Shown: positions 8,940 to 18,152, numbered from the stretch's first letter. The stretch: DNA of 64,000 bases from an uncultured Eubacteriales bacterium (GCA_951801675.1 CATONX010000004.1:62001-126000), one strand, 5' to 3'. The notes: generated by a model from the sequence alone, not told the origin. Program-made: numbers and translations.

Positions 8940-9979
8940 CGGCTGATTCCTCCTTCTGCGCTCAAAAACGCGTGGTAGCAGCTCCCCTCGGTGGACACCA
9001 TGCACGCTCCCTGGGGCGTCGTGGGAGTGCAGGCTTTCCCAAAGAGAGGGCAGCCGGCAGGTTCCAGCCTGCCCACCAGCACCTGTGCGCACCGGCAGGC
9101 CTGGTTCGCCTCCCGGTCCTCCATAAGCCCCCCGCTTCCCGCGTCGAACCGTTCGTACTCCGCTTTCAGCTTAAGGCCGGAATCTTTTATGATCCCGATG
9201 CCCCGCCAAGCCGCGTCGCAGGGGACAAAGCATTCCTTCACCGCTTCCCAAGCCTGCCGGTTCCCGTCCCGGGTCACCACCGAAGGATACAGGTTTAGAA
9301 CCGTTCCCTTTCCTGTGCTTTTGGTAAGCCCATACAAAGCGGCAAGAATGGATTCCCCGGAGAACCCGGCCACCGCAAAGGGAAGCCGGTAACGCTCCGC
9401 CAGGGGCTCAAAGAGGCGGCTGCCGGTGACTACGCTCACATGGCCGGGAGCCAGAAAGCCGTCCACCTGCCCCTGCCGGCAGACCCAGTCGATCGCCGGG
9501 GGCATGGTTTTCAAAGAAGTGAGCAGGCGGATGTTTTCGATTCCTTGCTCCTTCGCCCGTTTTAAAAGCAGAGCATACACCGGCGCGGTGGTTTCAAACC
9601 CCACCGCTGCGAAAACAAAGGTTTGATCCGGGTTTTTCCTTGCCAGCTCCAAAACCTCCATAGGGGAATACACCATCTGCACCCGGCCGCCCTCGGCCTT
9701 CCCGTCGGAAAGACTTCCTTTGCTCCCCGGCACCCGCAGCAGGTCCCCGAAGGAAACCACCACCGTGTCCGGTTCTTTCGAGAGGGCGATGAGCCGGTCG
9801 AGATACGCGGTCACGGTCACGCAGACCGGGCAGCCGGGACCCGATACCAGGCGGATGGTTTCCGGCAGAAGGCTTCGAATGCCGTTTTTGGCGATGGCGG
9901 CGGTATGGGTGCCGCACACTTCCATAAACTGCACCGGCGGGCCGTCGTATCGCCGGATGGCGGTTATTAGGTCGGTCAT
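8936..9979 (-). CDS. hypD: Hydrogenase maturation protein HypD
   Basis: HypD is a [4Fe-4S] protein that forms a scaffold with HypC, holding the Fe(CN)2CO unit during [NiFe] assembly. The 347 residues show FMEVCGTHT near the N-terminus, SGPGCPVCVT with two conserved cysteines, and a cysteine-rich C-terminal part (ACRCAQVL, GCPLFGKAC) that carries the cluster. It overlaps hypC and hypE by ATGA junctions, which fits coupled translation. Confidence 0.97.
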   Translation of the reverse strand: MTDLITAIRRYDGPPVQFMEVCGTHTAAIAKNGIRSLLPETIRLVSGPGCPVCVTVTAYLDRLIALSKEPDTVVVSFGDLLRVPGSKGSLSDGKAEGGRVQMVYSPMEVLELARKNPDQTFVFAAVGFETTAPVYALLLKRAKEQGIENIRLLTSLKTMPPAIDWVCRQGQVDGFLAPGHVSVVTGSRLFEPLAERYRLPFAVAGFSGESILAALYGLTKSTGKGTVLNLYPSVVTRDGNRQAWEAVKECFVPCDAAWRGIGIIKDSGLKLKAEYERFDAGSGGLMEDREANQACRCAQVLVGRLEPAGCPLFGKACTPTTPQGACMVSTEGSCYHAFLSAEGGISR

Positions 9980-10188
9980 AACGCCTCCAGCTCCGCGAAC
10001 AGGTCGGTGAGGCTGTCCCCTTCTTCTTTGGAAAGCACCTGCAAAATGCAGCCCGCGTGCACCAGCACATAGTCCCCAGGCTTTGCCTTTACAAGGCCCG
10101 CCTCCGCCTGAACGCGGTTGCCGTTAAAGTCCACCGTGGCCTTGGTTCCTTCCAGTTTGATTACCTTGCCCGGCAATGCTACACACAT
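9976..10188 (-). CDS. hypC: Hydrogenase maturation chaperone HypC
   Basis: A 70-residue chaperone that binds HypD and the hydrogenase large subunit. The start at 10188 gives the obligatory MCVALPGKV, whose cysteine 2 ligates the iron; a longer frame to 10221 would bury that cysteine. The middle shows YVLVHAGCILQVL, typical of HypC/HybG. It sits between hypF and hypD. Confidence 0.96.
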   Translation of the reverse strand: MCVALPGKVIKLEGTKATVDFNGNRVQAEAGLVKAKPGDYVLVHAGCILQVLSKEEGDSLTDLFAELEAL

Positions 10189-10193
10189 GCTTC

Positions 10194-12458
10194 TCATCCT
10201 CCGCCTTTCTTTTGCATCCATACACCCAGATACGCCTGGCCCAGAGCCAGCGAGCCGTCGTTCACCGGTGTTTTCTCGTTAAGATAAACCGAAAACCCGT
10301 CCGCTTGCAGCCGGTCAAGGCACTTCGTCAGCAGCAGCCGGTTAAAAAACACCCCGCCGCATAAGGCCACCTTATTTTCTCCCGTCTCGGCTCGGATCTG
10401 GCGGCAGACATCCGTCACCATCTGCGCCGCCGCTTCGTGAAACCCCAGCGCCAGGGCACCCGGATCTGCCCCTTTGTCAGAATACTGTCCAAGTTGCGAA
10501 AACAGCTCCGTCTGCCCGACCTGGAGAACTCCGTTTCTTTCCGAAAGCGGGAAGGAAAGGGTCACGGGGGAAACACCCGCTTCTTTCGCGGCCGTTGCCG
10601 CATGTTCCAGCGCCTGCGCGCATTCCCCTTCGTACCGGTTTCGCTCGCCCAGCCCCAGCCGGGCGCTGACCCCGTCAAACAGGCGGCCCATGCTCGAATA
10701 CGCGGCCACGTTTATCTTCGCCTCAACCGCCCGGCGCACCAGAGAAAACCGGTCATCCCCGCATTCCTCTCCCGCCGCCAGACGGTAGCACAGGGCGGTC
10801 AAAGATGCGTCCTTCGCCGCTTGGTCCCCGCCGCAAATAGGCAGGTAGGACAGGTGCGCCATGCGCGTCATCCGCTCCTCCTCGCAAAGCAGGAACTCCC
10901 CGCCCCACACGGCCCCGTCCATTCCATAGCCGGTGCCGTCAAAGGCAACGCCGATGCAGCGGCCAAGCTCGTGCTCGGCCATTACCGACGCCGCATGCGC
11001 GTGGTGATGCTGCACCTTGAGAAGGGGGACGCCCCGTTTTTGAGCCAACACCTGCGCCAGGCGGACGGACTGGTAACCGGGATGCCGGTCACAAATCACA
11101 GCACTCGGACGGATACGGAAAATCCGTTCCATCCGCGCAAGGGTTTGCTCAAACAAGGTCTGGGTTTCCTCGTCGTCCAAGTCCCCCAGGTGCTGGCTGA
11201 GATAGAGGGAGTCCCCGTGCAAAAGGCCGAAGCTGCCCTTCAGGTCCCCGCCCATCGCCAGCAGGTCCGCTTTTGTTTTCACCGGCAGCGTCACCGGCAG
11301 GGGAACGTATCCCCTCGCCCTTCGGCTGAGCTGCACCTTTCCTTTGACCACCCGGGCAACCGAGTCGTCCAGCGGGGTGAGAATCTCCCGGTTGTGGGAC
11401 AAAACCCCATCCACCAGCCCATTGAGCAGCGAGAAAGCCTCCTCATCCCGAAACACCATGGGCCGCCCGCTTTGATTGGCGCTGGTGGCCACCAAGGGGC
11501 CGCATTCGTCCAGAAGCAGCTGCTGCAAGGGCGTGCAGGGCAAGAACACGCCCAACTCCCGGCTTTCTCCCGCCACCGCCCGGCAGAAGGGATCCTTCCC
11601 CTTTCGAAGCAGGACGATGGGCCGGGCCGGAGAACCAAGCAGCTCTTCCTCCGCGGGGCTGACCGGGCAGTGGGCTCGGATGGCAGAAAGGCTTGGGTAA
11701 AGGACCGCAAAGGGTTTCCCTTCCCGGCCCTTCGCCTTTCGCAGGCGGCAAACCGCCTCCTCATCATAGGGCGAACAGCAAAGCTGGTATCCCGCCATTC
11801 CCTTCACGGCGACCACTCCGCCCGCTTTCAAAACCCGGACCGCCTGCTTCACGGCTTCATCCCCCTGCAGAGCCCGGCGTTTTGTCCCGTCCGTCCAGGT
11901 AAACGCCACCTGAGGGCCGCAGTCTGGACAGGAAATGGTCTGGGCGTGCCGCCGCCTGCCGTCCCCCTGATACTCGGCCTTGCAGGCCGGGCACATGGCG
12001 AAGGCATCCATGGTGGTGGTTTCCCGGTCATAGGGAATGTCCTTTAAAATGCTGTACCGGGGCCCGCAGGAGACACAGCTGATGAGGGGATGCCGGTAGC
12101 GGCGGTTATGGGGGTCTCTAAGCTCCCGCAGGCAAGCGTCACACACCGGCAGATCTGGAGGCAGCACCGGGGCGGCACGGTCACCGTCCTCGCTTGAAAC
12201 GATGGAAAACCCGTCGAACGCCTCTTCTTTTGCAGGAGCGACCTGTACGTCGGCCACCACCGCACCCGGCGGCACAACGCAAGAGAGGCGGTGGACCAAT
12301 TCATCCATCGCCTCTTTTGAACCATTGACGACGATGGTCACCACCCCGCCGTTGTTGCGCACCGTTCCCGTCAGGGAAAGGGAGGATGCCTGGCGGGCCA
12401 CAAAGGGGCGGAATCCCACCCCCTGCACCACGCCCCGCACGGTCACCGTCCAGGTCAT
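10194..12458 (-). CDS. hypF: Carbamoyltransferase HypF
   Basis: HypF uses carbamoyl phosphate and ATP to make carbamoyl-adenylate and passes the carbamoyl to HypE. The 754 residues contain an acylphosphatase domain (VRGVVQGVGFRPFV), two zinc-finger blocks (CDACLREL with CVSCGPRYS; CPACKAEY with CPDCGP), a YrdC domain (AGGVVAVKGMAGYQLCC) and a Kae1-like domain (VQHHHAHAASVMAEH, GVAFDGTGYGMDGAVWGGE). The start at 12458 overlaps the hypA stop by 4 bases; an upstream frame runs inside hypA and is rejected. Confidence 0.97.
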   Translation of the reverse strand: MTWTVTVRGVVQGVGFRPFVARQASSLSLTGTVRNNGGVVTIVVNGSKEAMDELVHRLSCVVPPGAVVADVQVAPAKEEAFDGFSIVSSEDGDRAAPVLPPDLPVCDACLRELRDPHNRRYRHPLISCVSCGPRYSILKDIPYDRETTTMDAFAMCPACKAEYQGDGRRRHAQTISCPDCGPQVAFTWTDGTKRRALQGDEAVKQAVRVLKAGGVVAVKGMAGYQLCCSPYDEEAVCRLRKAKGREGKPFAVLYPSLSAIRAHCPVSPAEEELLGSPARPIVLLRKGKDPFCRAVAGESRELGVFLPCTPLQQLLLDECGPLVATSANQSGRPMVFRDEEAFSLLNGLVDGVLSHNREILTPLDDSVARVVKGKVQLSRRARGYVPLPVTLPVKTKADLLAMGGDLKGSFGLLHGDSLYLSQHLGDLDDEETQTLFEQTLARMERIFRIRPSAVICDRHPGYQSVRLAQVLAQKRGVPLLKVQHHHAHAASVMAEHELGRCIGVAFDGTGYGMDGAVWGGEFLLCEEERMTRMAHLSYLPICGGDQAAKDASLTALCYRLAAGEECGDDRFSLVRRAVEAKINVAAYSSMGRLFDGVSARLGLGERNRYEGECAQALEHAATAAKEAGVSPVTLSFPLSERNGVLQVGQTELFSQLGQYSDKGADPGALALGFHEAAAQMVTDVCRQIRAETGENKVALCGGVFFNRLLLTKCLDRLQADGFSVYLNEKTPVNDGSLALGQAYLGVWMQKKGGG

Positions 12459-12796
12459 AGCAGCTCGGCGCTCTTGATCTCGATCTGGGTGCCTACGTCG
12501 GTAGGCTCCCCTTCCACGCCGCAGTCCGGGCAGGTTAAGTGCATGGGCTTGCGCTCGAAAAGCTTGCCACACTGCGGGCACTTGAGCTTCGCCTTCACGT
12601 GCTCGACGCAAATTTGGGCGCCTTCGCAGACCGTTCCCGCGGACACTTCGTCAAAGTACATGCGGATGCTCTCTTCCGAATAGCCGCAGCTGTCCCCCAT
12701 CACCAGGGTGATCTTCGTGACCTTACGCTTGCCCTGCTTGCTTGCCTGGGCCACGCCGTAGTTTACCATATCCACGGCCTTATGATAATCGTGCAT
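12455..12796 (-). CDS. hypA: Hydrogenase nickel chaperone HypA
   Basis: HypA delivers nickel to the hydrogenase large subunit. The 113-residue protein starts MHDYHKA, with the N-terminal Met-His nickel site, and has two CxxC pairs (CPQCGKLF and CPDCGVEG) for structural zinc. It follows echF after 57 bases in the same direction. No hypB GTPase is encoded in this cluster, so nickel insertion must rely on HypA alone, on hypB elsewhere, or on another factor. Confidence 0.95.
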   Translation of the reverse strand: MHDYHKAVDMVNYGVAQASKQGKRKVTKITLVMGDSCGYSEESIRMYFDEVSAGTVCEGAQICVEHVKAKLKCPQCGKLFERKPMHLTCPDCGVEGEPTDVGTQIEIKSAELL

Positions 12797-12853
12797 GGAT
12801 TTTACGCCTCCTATTCGTAGTAATTCTACAAAACATTACAATATGTATTCCTT

Positions 12854-13237
12854 TTATTCCGGTTTTGCAGCGGTTGCCGGCGATTCCTTGGGCGGTTCGG
12901 GTGGCTTTTCCACCGTATCCACCCGCTTGTGTGCGTCCGGCTGTGGGTAGCTTTTCTCCATATGCAGGCACTTCTTCGGGCAGCTTTCCACGCAGCTGTT
13001 GCACTGGATGCAGCCGAAGCGCTCGATGCTCCAGGTCCGTGCCGCCCGGTCCACCTGGATGGCTCCCGCCGGGCACTTGCGCATGCACATGCCGCACAGG
13101 ATACAGGCGTCCATATCGATGGCCACCTGGCCCCGGGTACGCTCCGGATAGTCTCTGGGCTCGGCCGGGTAAGGCCGGGTGACGGGTTTTGAAAACAGGT
13201 TTTTCATCGCCACCCGGGTAAAATTCATAATGTTCAT
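12854..13237 (-). CDS. echF: Ech hydrogenase polyferredoxin subunit EchF
   Basis: A 127-residue protein with two [4Fe-4S] motifs, CILCGMCMRKCP and CIQCNSCVESCP, equivalent to NuoI. It should pass electrons from reduced ferredoxin to EchC. The proline- and lysine-rich C-terminal tail of about 30 residues is not part of the conserved core. It follows echE by 22 bases. Confidence 0.93.
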   Translation of the reverse strand: MNIMNFTRVAMKNLFSKPVTRPYPAEPRDYPERTRGQVAIDMDACILCGMCMRKCPAGAIQVDRAARTWSIERFGCIQCNSCVESCPKKCLHMEKSYPQPDAHKRVDTVEKPPEPPKESPATAAKPE

Positions 13238-13259
13238 CCAAATCTCCCCTTTCCTGCGG

Positions 13260-14345
13260 TTACCGCTCGGTGCAGCTGATGCACGGGTCGATGGTCAGAA
13301 TCAAAATCGGCACGTCCGCCAGCTGGCAGCCCTTGAGGGTTTCGAGCATGGCGGGCAGGTTTGCAAAGGTGGGGGTGCGCACCCGCACCCGATCTAAAAA
13401 CTTGGTGCCGTTCGCCTTGACGTAATAGATGGCTTCTCCTCTTGGCTGCTCCACCCGCATGAAATGCTCCCCGTCCGGGAACCCCTTCACCGGCACGGCG
13501 ATCTCCCCGTCGGGGATTTTCGCCGCCGCCTGGCGGATGAGGTCAAAGCTCTGGAAGATTTCTTTGATACGCACCTGGGTGCGGGCGTAGCAGTCGCCCA
13601 CGTCGCTGGTAATGGGTTCGAAGTCCAAGTCCGGATAGGCGGCGTAGCCCAGCTTGCGGGTGTCCCGGTCAATCCCGGAGGCTCGCATAAAAGGCCCGAC
13701 CGCGCCGAAATCATGGGCCTGCTGCTTGGTCAGAAACCCGACCCCCTGCAAGCGGCTGTTGACCGCGTAGTCATTCAAAAAGGTCTTCGAAAGGATGCGC
13801 AGCTCCTTCTCCATGCCGTCAAACAACGCCACAAAACTTTTGAGCATGTCCGCGTCCATGTCCTTGCGGACGCCGCCGATCTTGTTGACCGAGAAGATGA
13901 CCCGGCCGCCGGTGGACACCTCAAACATATCGAGAATCTTTTCTCTCAGCCGCCAGCTCTGCATAAACAGACTTTCAAACCCGAACGCGTCCGCCAAAAG
14001 CCCCAGCCACAGAAGATGGCTGTGGATGCGGGACATTTCGCACCAAATGGTGCGCAGGTAATGGGCCCTCTGAGGAACCTCCACCTTCATGATTCGCTCC
14101 ACCGCCTCGCAGTAGCCCATGCCGTGCATGAAGCTGCAAATGCCGCAGATGCGCTCGGCCACGTACACATATTCGTGAAAATCCTTCTTTTCCACCAGCT
14201 TTTCCAAGCCCCGGTGGACAAAGCCGATGGAGGGGACGGCCTCCACCACCTTTTCGTCCTCCAGCACCAGATCCAGATGGATGGGCTCAGGCAGCACCGG
14301 ATGCTGGGGACCGAAGGGCACTACACTTCGCGTCGCCACGTTCAA
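13260..14345 (-). CDS. echE: Ech [NiFe]-hydrogenase catalytic large subunit EchE
   Basis: This 361-residue subunit holds the nickel-iron site and interconverts H2 and protons. The four ligand cysteines are in RICGIC (about residue 66) and DPCISC at the C-terminus. The protein ends DPCISCTER: the final arginine takes the place of the conserved His/Arg, and the stop follows at once, so there is no C-terminal extension for a maturation endopeptidase to remove. Similarity to NuoD marks it as group 4. It starts 7 bases after the echD stop. Confidence 0.96.
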   Translation of the reverse strand: MNVATRSVVPFGPQHPVLPEPIHLDLVLEDEKVVEAVPSIGFVHRGLEKLVEKKDFHEYVYVAERICGICSFMHGMGYCEAVERIMKVEVPQRAHYLRTIWCEMSRIHSHLLWLGLLADAFGFESLFMQSWRLREKILDMFEVSTGGRVIFSVNKIGGVRKDMDADMLKSFVALFDGMEKELRILSKTFLNDYAVNSRLQGVGFLTKQQAHDFGAVGPFMRASGIDRDTRKLGYAAYPDLDFEPITSDVGDCYARTQVRIKEIFQSFDLIRQAAAKIPDGEIAVPVKGFPDGEHFMRVEQPRGEAIYYVKANGTKFLDRVRVRTPTFANLPAMLETLKGCQLADVPILILTIDPCISCTER

Positions 14346-14352
14346 CGCCTCC

Positions 14353-14688
14353 TTATTTGAAGGGCGTTTGCTGCTCGATGCGATACAGCTTGCCCTTGTA
14401 GTCGGGTGAAATCAACTGAATGGGAACCCCAAACAGGTCGGTAATCTCGTTTTCATAGAGAAACGCAGGCTCATAGATGTTGCTGATGCTCATGATTTGC
14501 GCATGCGGCCCGACAATAAGGCGCAGGTGCGCCATCTCATAGCCTCTGCCGAAGGAATAGGTCAATTCGTACCCTTCCTTTGTGGTCGTAGCGCAGATCT
14601 GGATGAGCCGGTAGCCGTCGTGCTTGATCTGCAGCACGTGGGGGACCAGGTCCCCCGGGCCGATGGTGAGGATTTCGCCGTCGATCAT
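14353..14688 (-). CDS. echD: Ech hydrogenase subunit EchD (NuoC-like)
   Basis: A 111-residue soluble subunit related to NuoC, with the family block ISNIYEPAFLYENEITDLFGV. It links the large subunit to the complex and binds no cofactor. The start at 14688 follows the echC stop by one base; the longer frame to 14817 lies inside echC and is rejected. Confidence 0.9.
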   Translation of the reverse strand: MIDGEILTIGPGDLVPHVLQIKHDGYRLIQICATTTKEGYELTYSFGRGYEMAHLRLIVGPHAQIMSISNIYEPAFLYENEITDLFGVPIQLISPDYKGKLYRIEQQTPFK

Positions 14689-14689
14689 G

Positions 14690-15145
14690 TTAGCCCGCCT
14701 CCTTTGGGTCCGGCGCCGGCTGCTCCGCCGCCTTTTTTCGCTTCTGGTCCAACAGGGCCACCGCTTTGACCACCCCGTCCATGATGGCTTCCGGACGGGC
14801 GGCGCAGCCGGGAACATAAATGTCCACCGGCAGCACGGTGTCCACCCCGCCTTGGATGTTATAGCATTCCTTGAAGATGCCGCCGTTGCAGGCGCAGATG
14901 CCCACCGCGACCACCACCTTGGGCTTTGGCATCTGGTTATAGATCTGCCGGACCACCTGGGCGTTCTGGTGGTTGATGCCGCCGGTGATCAAAAAGATGT
15001 CCGCGTGCTTGGGGTTGCCGGTATTGATGACGCCGAACCGCTCCACGTCGTACACCGGCGTCAGGCAGGCGAGCACCTCGATGTCGCAGCCGTTGCAGCT
15101 TGAGCCGTCGTAATGGAGCAGCCACGGGGATTTGGATACGTTCAT
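14690..15145 (-). CDS. echC: Ech hydrogenase small subunit EchC
   Basis: The 151-residue small subunit, related to NuoB, carries the proximal [4Fe-4S] cluster. Ligand cysteines are visible in SSCNGCDIEV, VGICACNGG and VPGCAARPEA. It transfers electrons between EchF and EchE. It follows echB by 13 bases. Confidence 0.95.
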   Translation of the reverse strand: MNVSKSPWLLHYDGSSCNGCDIEVLACLTPVYDVERFGVINTGNPKHADIFLITGGINHQNAQVVRQIYNQMPKPKVVVAVGICACNGGIFKECYNIQGGVDTVLPVDIYVPGCAARPEAIMDGVVKAVALLDQKRKKAAEQPAPDPKEAG

Positions 15146-15158
15146 GCGCTCTCCCCCT

Positions 15159-16031
15159 TTACTTAATCATGGTAAGAATCAACAGGTTGATCACGCCGGC
15201 CACCAGGGTGACCGCCCAGGTGGTTTTGAGCATGTTCTGCCACTTGACCCGGGGAAACACGTTGTCAATGAGGATTTCGAGGAAATAGGAAACGAGGATC
15301 ACAGCCACCGCCACAATCCAGCTCCACCACGTGGAGTTGACAATAAAGAGGCCCACTACCCCCAGCAGGAACACGTTTTCATACCAATGGGACAGTTCCA
15401 CACAGGCTAGGATATTGCCGGAAAGCTCGGTGGTCAAACCTTTGACCATCTCCTGATGAGCGTGGTGAGTGGTACTCAGGTCATAGGGGGATTTGCGGAA
15501 TTTGATGGTGAGGATAAACAAAAAGCCGACGAAAATTCCCGGCAGATAGCCGATGGCCGACTCTTTGGCCGCAATGATGTCCATCACCGAAAAGCTGCCG
15601 GTAGAGATATAAAACCCGATGGCCGCCAGCAGCACCATGGGCTCATAGGCCATCATCTGCATCAGCTCCCGCTGGGCGCCCATGGCGCTGTAGGGAGAGT
15701 TCGCCGAGCAGGCGGACATGATGAAAAAGATGCCTGCCAGCGTCAAGGCGAAGAAAACCAGCAGGATGTCCCCGCCGAAGAAGAAAAGCCCGCCGGTAAA
15801 GACGATGAACAGCAGAAAGCCGTAAACCAAAAAATCCTGGACGTTATTGACCACCACCGACTGCTTTTTAAACAGCTTAAAGAGATCGTAGAAGGGCTGC
15901 CAGACGGACGGGCCCTTGCGCCCCTGCATCCGGGCAGAGATCTTTCGGTCAAAGCCCGCGAGCAATCCGCCCAGCAAGGGGGCCAGCAGCACATAGCCCG
16001 CCACCCAAACGATACGCCAGATCAGCTCCAT
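15159..16031 (-). CDS. echB: Ech hydrogenase membrane subunit EchB (NuoH-like)
   Basis: A 290-residue integral membrane protein with about eight predicted helices and the NuoH-type motifs GFDRKISARMQGRKGPS and EMVKGLTTELSG. It forms the contact between the hydrophilic arm and the ion-pumping part. ATG 16031, two bases after the echA stop, is preferred over 16055 because GGAGGT lies just upstream and the first eight residues of the longer form are inside echA. Confidence 0.94.
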   Translation of the reverse strand: MELIWRIVWVAGYVLLAPLLGGLLAGFDRKISARMQGRKGPSVWQPFYDLFKLFKKQSVVVNNVQDFLVYGFLLFIVFTGGLFFFGGDILLVFFALTLAGIFFIMSACSANSPYSAMGAQRELMQMMAYEPMVLLAAIGFYISTGSFSVMDIIAAKESAIGYLPGIFVGFLFILTIKFRKSPYDLSTTHHAHQEMVKGLTTELSGNILACVELSHWYENVFLLGVVGLFIVNSTWWSWIVAVAVILVSYFLEILIDNVFPRVKWQNMLKTTWAVTLVAGVINLLILTMIK

Positions 16032-16032
16032 G

Positions 16033-17940
16033 TCAGACGGCACCTCCGATCGCAATGGTCATCAGCACCAGAAGGGCGGCGGTGGATAAAATCAGGGAAG
16101 GCTTTAGAAGCTTCTTTTCCCCGAAGTACTCCTCCATATACCAGTTGGCCAGGTACATGGGCTTTTCCTTTCCGTAGGAATCCACGAAAGCCCGGTCATT
16201 GCCGGCGTTGGCCCCGCCCATGTAGGACATGACGATTTTCCGCTTCTTGCCGAAGGTGAGAAACCGCACCGCAATGGGCAAAACCACGATGGCACACAGC
16301 ATGATGAGCATGATATAAAGGTTGCCTGAACTGATGATGGCCGGCAGGGTCTCATGGAACATGTCCGCCAGGAAAGGCTCCACCAGGTAGGTGGAGACAA
16401 AGGGGAAGGAGATGCACAGCCCGATCATCAGAAAGGCCTGGGAAATCAGCGAAAACCATTCACTTCCCTTTACGGTGTTGGGGAGGCGCTCCGAGTTATG
16501 GATCATGGCCACCAGCTTTCCGAGCCACTTGGTCCAGTAAAACAGCGTAGTGGCGGAGCCGAAGATCAAAAACACCACCAAAAGAATGCTCTTGGAGTCC
16601 ACAAAGGCTTTCAGCGCCGCCCATTTGGAAATGAGCATGCCGAAGGGAGCCAGGAACATGCCCGCGATGCCCACGATCATAACAAACGCCATTTCCGGCA
16701 GCTTGACGATCAGGCCGTGCATGTCTTCAATGTTGCGGCTGCCGATGCTGTTTTCCACCGCGCCCACCGACAGGAACATCAGCGACTTGGACACGGCGTG
16801 GAACATCATCAGCAGAATGCCCGCCCAGACCGCCTCGTGCATTCCGACCCCCGCGCAGGCGGCGATCAGCCCTAAGTTGGATACCGTGGAATAGGCCAGC
16901 ACCTTCTTGCCGTCACTCTGGGAGATGGCAAGCATGGAGGTAGCCAGGAAGGTAAAGCCGCCGATGGTGGTGACCATGGTGCCTGCTAAGTTGCCGCACA
17001 TGGCCGGGGCCAAGCGGATGAGCAGGTACACGCCCGCCTTGACCATGGTGGCCGAGTGAAGGAGGGCAGATGTGGGGGTAGGAGCCACCATGGCGCCTAA
17101 GAGCCAGCCGCTGAAGGGAAGCTGGGCGCTTTTGGTAAGCCCTGCGAAGGCAAGCAAAATCACCGGGATAATGGCGACGGTGGTGCCGCTGCCCATGGCC
17201 ACCAGGTCTTGCAGGGTACTTACGTGCAGCACGAGGGCCGCGTACACAATGGCCACCGCAAACCCAAGACCGCCCAGCAGGTTCATCCACAAAGCCCGAA
17301 ACGAATTATGCACCGCTTCCTGGGTACGGTTGTACCCGATGAGCAGAAAGGAGCAAAGGCTGGTAATCTCCCAGAAGAAATACATCCATGTCAAGCTGCT
17401 CGAGAAGATCAGGCCGAACATGGCTCCCAAGAACACAAAAAGCATGGCGAAGAAAAAAGCCCGCCGGTCCTCATATTCCTTATGCCTGGCGTGGTAATCC
17501 TTCATGTACCCCACCGCGTAGACACAGATCAGGCAGCCGACGATGCCCACGATCAGCACCATAATCACGGTAAGCTTATCGGAAAAAATACGATTGCCCG
17601 CAATCTCATTTTTTCCGGTAAGCTCCAGCCATGCGATCAGTCCCGTCTGCGCCACCGACAAGAGTGCCACATAGTACTTACGAAACCGAAACCCATAAAA
17701 TACAATCAGGCCCATCAGGCCGATTTCCGCCGCCAAGATCCCCATATCGATGGCCTTGGTCTCCGGCAGCAGCGACAAATCGCCGCCTCCGATGAGCGCG
17801 TCGGCAGCAAACCACACCACTCCCGCCACAATGGCGATGCAGCAGGCAAAAATAAAATACTTGCGCCCCTTTCCATGCCGCTTCATGAATGCCAGCGTAA
17901 ACGCCGCCAAAAAGGGGAACACGATCAAAAATGCAATCAT
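16033..17940 (-). CDS. echA: Ech hydrogenase ion-translocating subunit EchA (NuoL/MrpD-like)
   Basis: A 635-residue membrane protein with some 14 to 16 predicted helices, homologous to NuoL and the Mrp antiporters. Recognisable parts are FFWEITSLCSFLLIGY and the lysine-containing AGLTKSAQLPFSGWLLGAMVAPTPTSALLHSATMV segment around residues 210-250. It should pump H+ or Na+ as ferredoxin electrons reduce protons. ATG 17940 starts at MIAFLIVFPF; a TTG six bases upstream is closer to the AAGGAGGG site and is a fair alternative. It is the first gene of the operon. Confidence 0.94.
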   Translation of the reverse strand: MIAFLIVFPFLAAFTLAFMKRHGKGRKYFIFACCIAIVAGVVWFAADALIGGGDLSLLPETKAIDMGILAAEIGLMGLIVFYGFRFRKYYVALLSVAQTGLIAWLELTGKNEIAGNRIFSDKLTVIMVLIVGIVGCLICVYAVGYMKDYHARHKEYEDRRAFFFAMLFVFLGAMFGLIFSSSLTWMYFFWEITSLCSFLLIGYNRTQEAVHNSFRALWMNLLGGLGFAVAIVYAALVLHVSTLQDLVAMGSGTTVAIIPVILLAFAGLTKSAQLPFSGWLLGAMVAPTPTSALLHSATMVKAGVYLLIRLAPAMCGNLAGTMVTTIGGFTFLATSMLAISQSDGKKVLAYSTVSNLGLIAACAGVGMHEAVWAGILLMMFHAVSKSLMFLSVGAVENSIGSRNIEDMHGLIVKLPEMAFVMIVGIAGMFLAPFGMLISKWAALKAFVDSKSILLVVFLIFGSATTLFYWTKWLGKLVAMIHNSERLPNTVKGSEWFSLISQAFLMIGLCISFPFVSTYLVEPFLADMFHETLPAIISSGNLYIMLIMLCAIVVLPIAVRFLTFGKKRKIVMSYMGGANAGNDRAFVDSYGKEKPMYLANWYMEEYFGEKKLLKPSLILSTAALLVLMTIAIGGAV

Positions 17941-17996
17941 TGGCAAAGCGAATCCCTCCTTCTTACGAAACCCGTACCGGCAAAACAAAACGAAAC

Positions 17997-18019
17997 CCCT
18001 GCCGCAATAACCGGCAGGG
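17997..18019 (-). promoter_or_regulatory. Terminator-like hairpin in the echA leader
   Basis: CCCTGCCG and CGGCAGGG pair across a 7-base loop and are followed on the minus strand by GGTTTCGTTTTGTTTTG. Upstream in the same leader, GTCCG and CGGAC can close a second domain. The leader is about 175 bases, long for this window, which suggests attenuation or a ligand-binding RNA. I do not recognise a known riboswitch class. Confidence 0.5.
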
Positions 18020-18123
18020 TCCCTTACAGGCATATCGCGCGGTCCGCCCCAAAAGCAGGGCAAAACCGGTTCTGCTTGGTCTGTTTGTGTTCAAATCGGA
18101 CGGATTTTATTTTTTCTGCTCTT

Positions 18124-18152
18124 ATATTACTTCACCCGACATCATAAGTCAA
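18124..18152 (-). promoter_or_regulatory. Promoter of the ech-hyp operon
   Basis: TTGACT and TAATAT with a 17-base spacer, reading towards echA. The region 18153-18527 between this promoter and the arabinanase has no gene; it is AT-rich and holds the palindrome at 18400. Confidence 0.75.

Noticed and set aside
10437-12047. A 536-codon plus-strand frame antisense to hypF
   Set aside because: Shadow frame; hypF motifs on the minus strand are complete.
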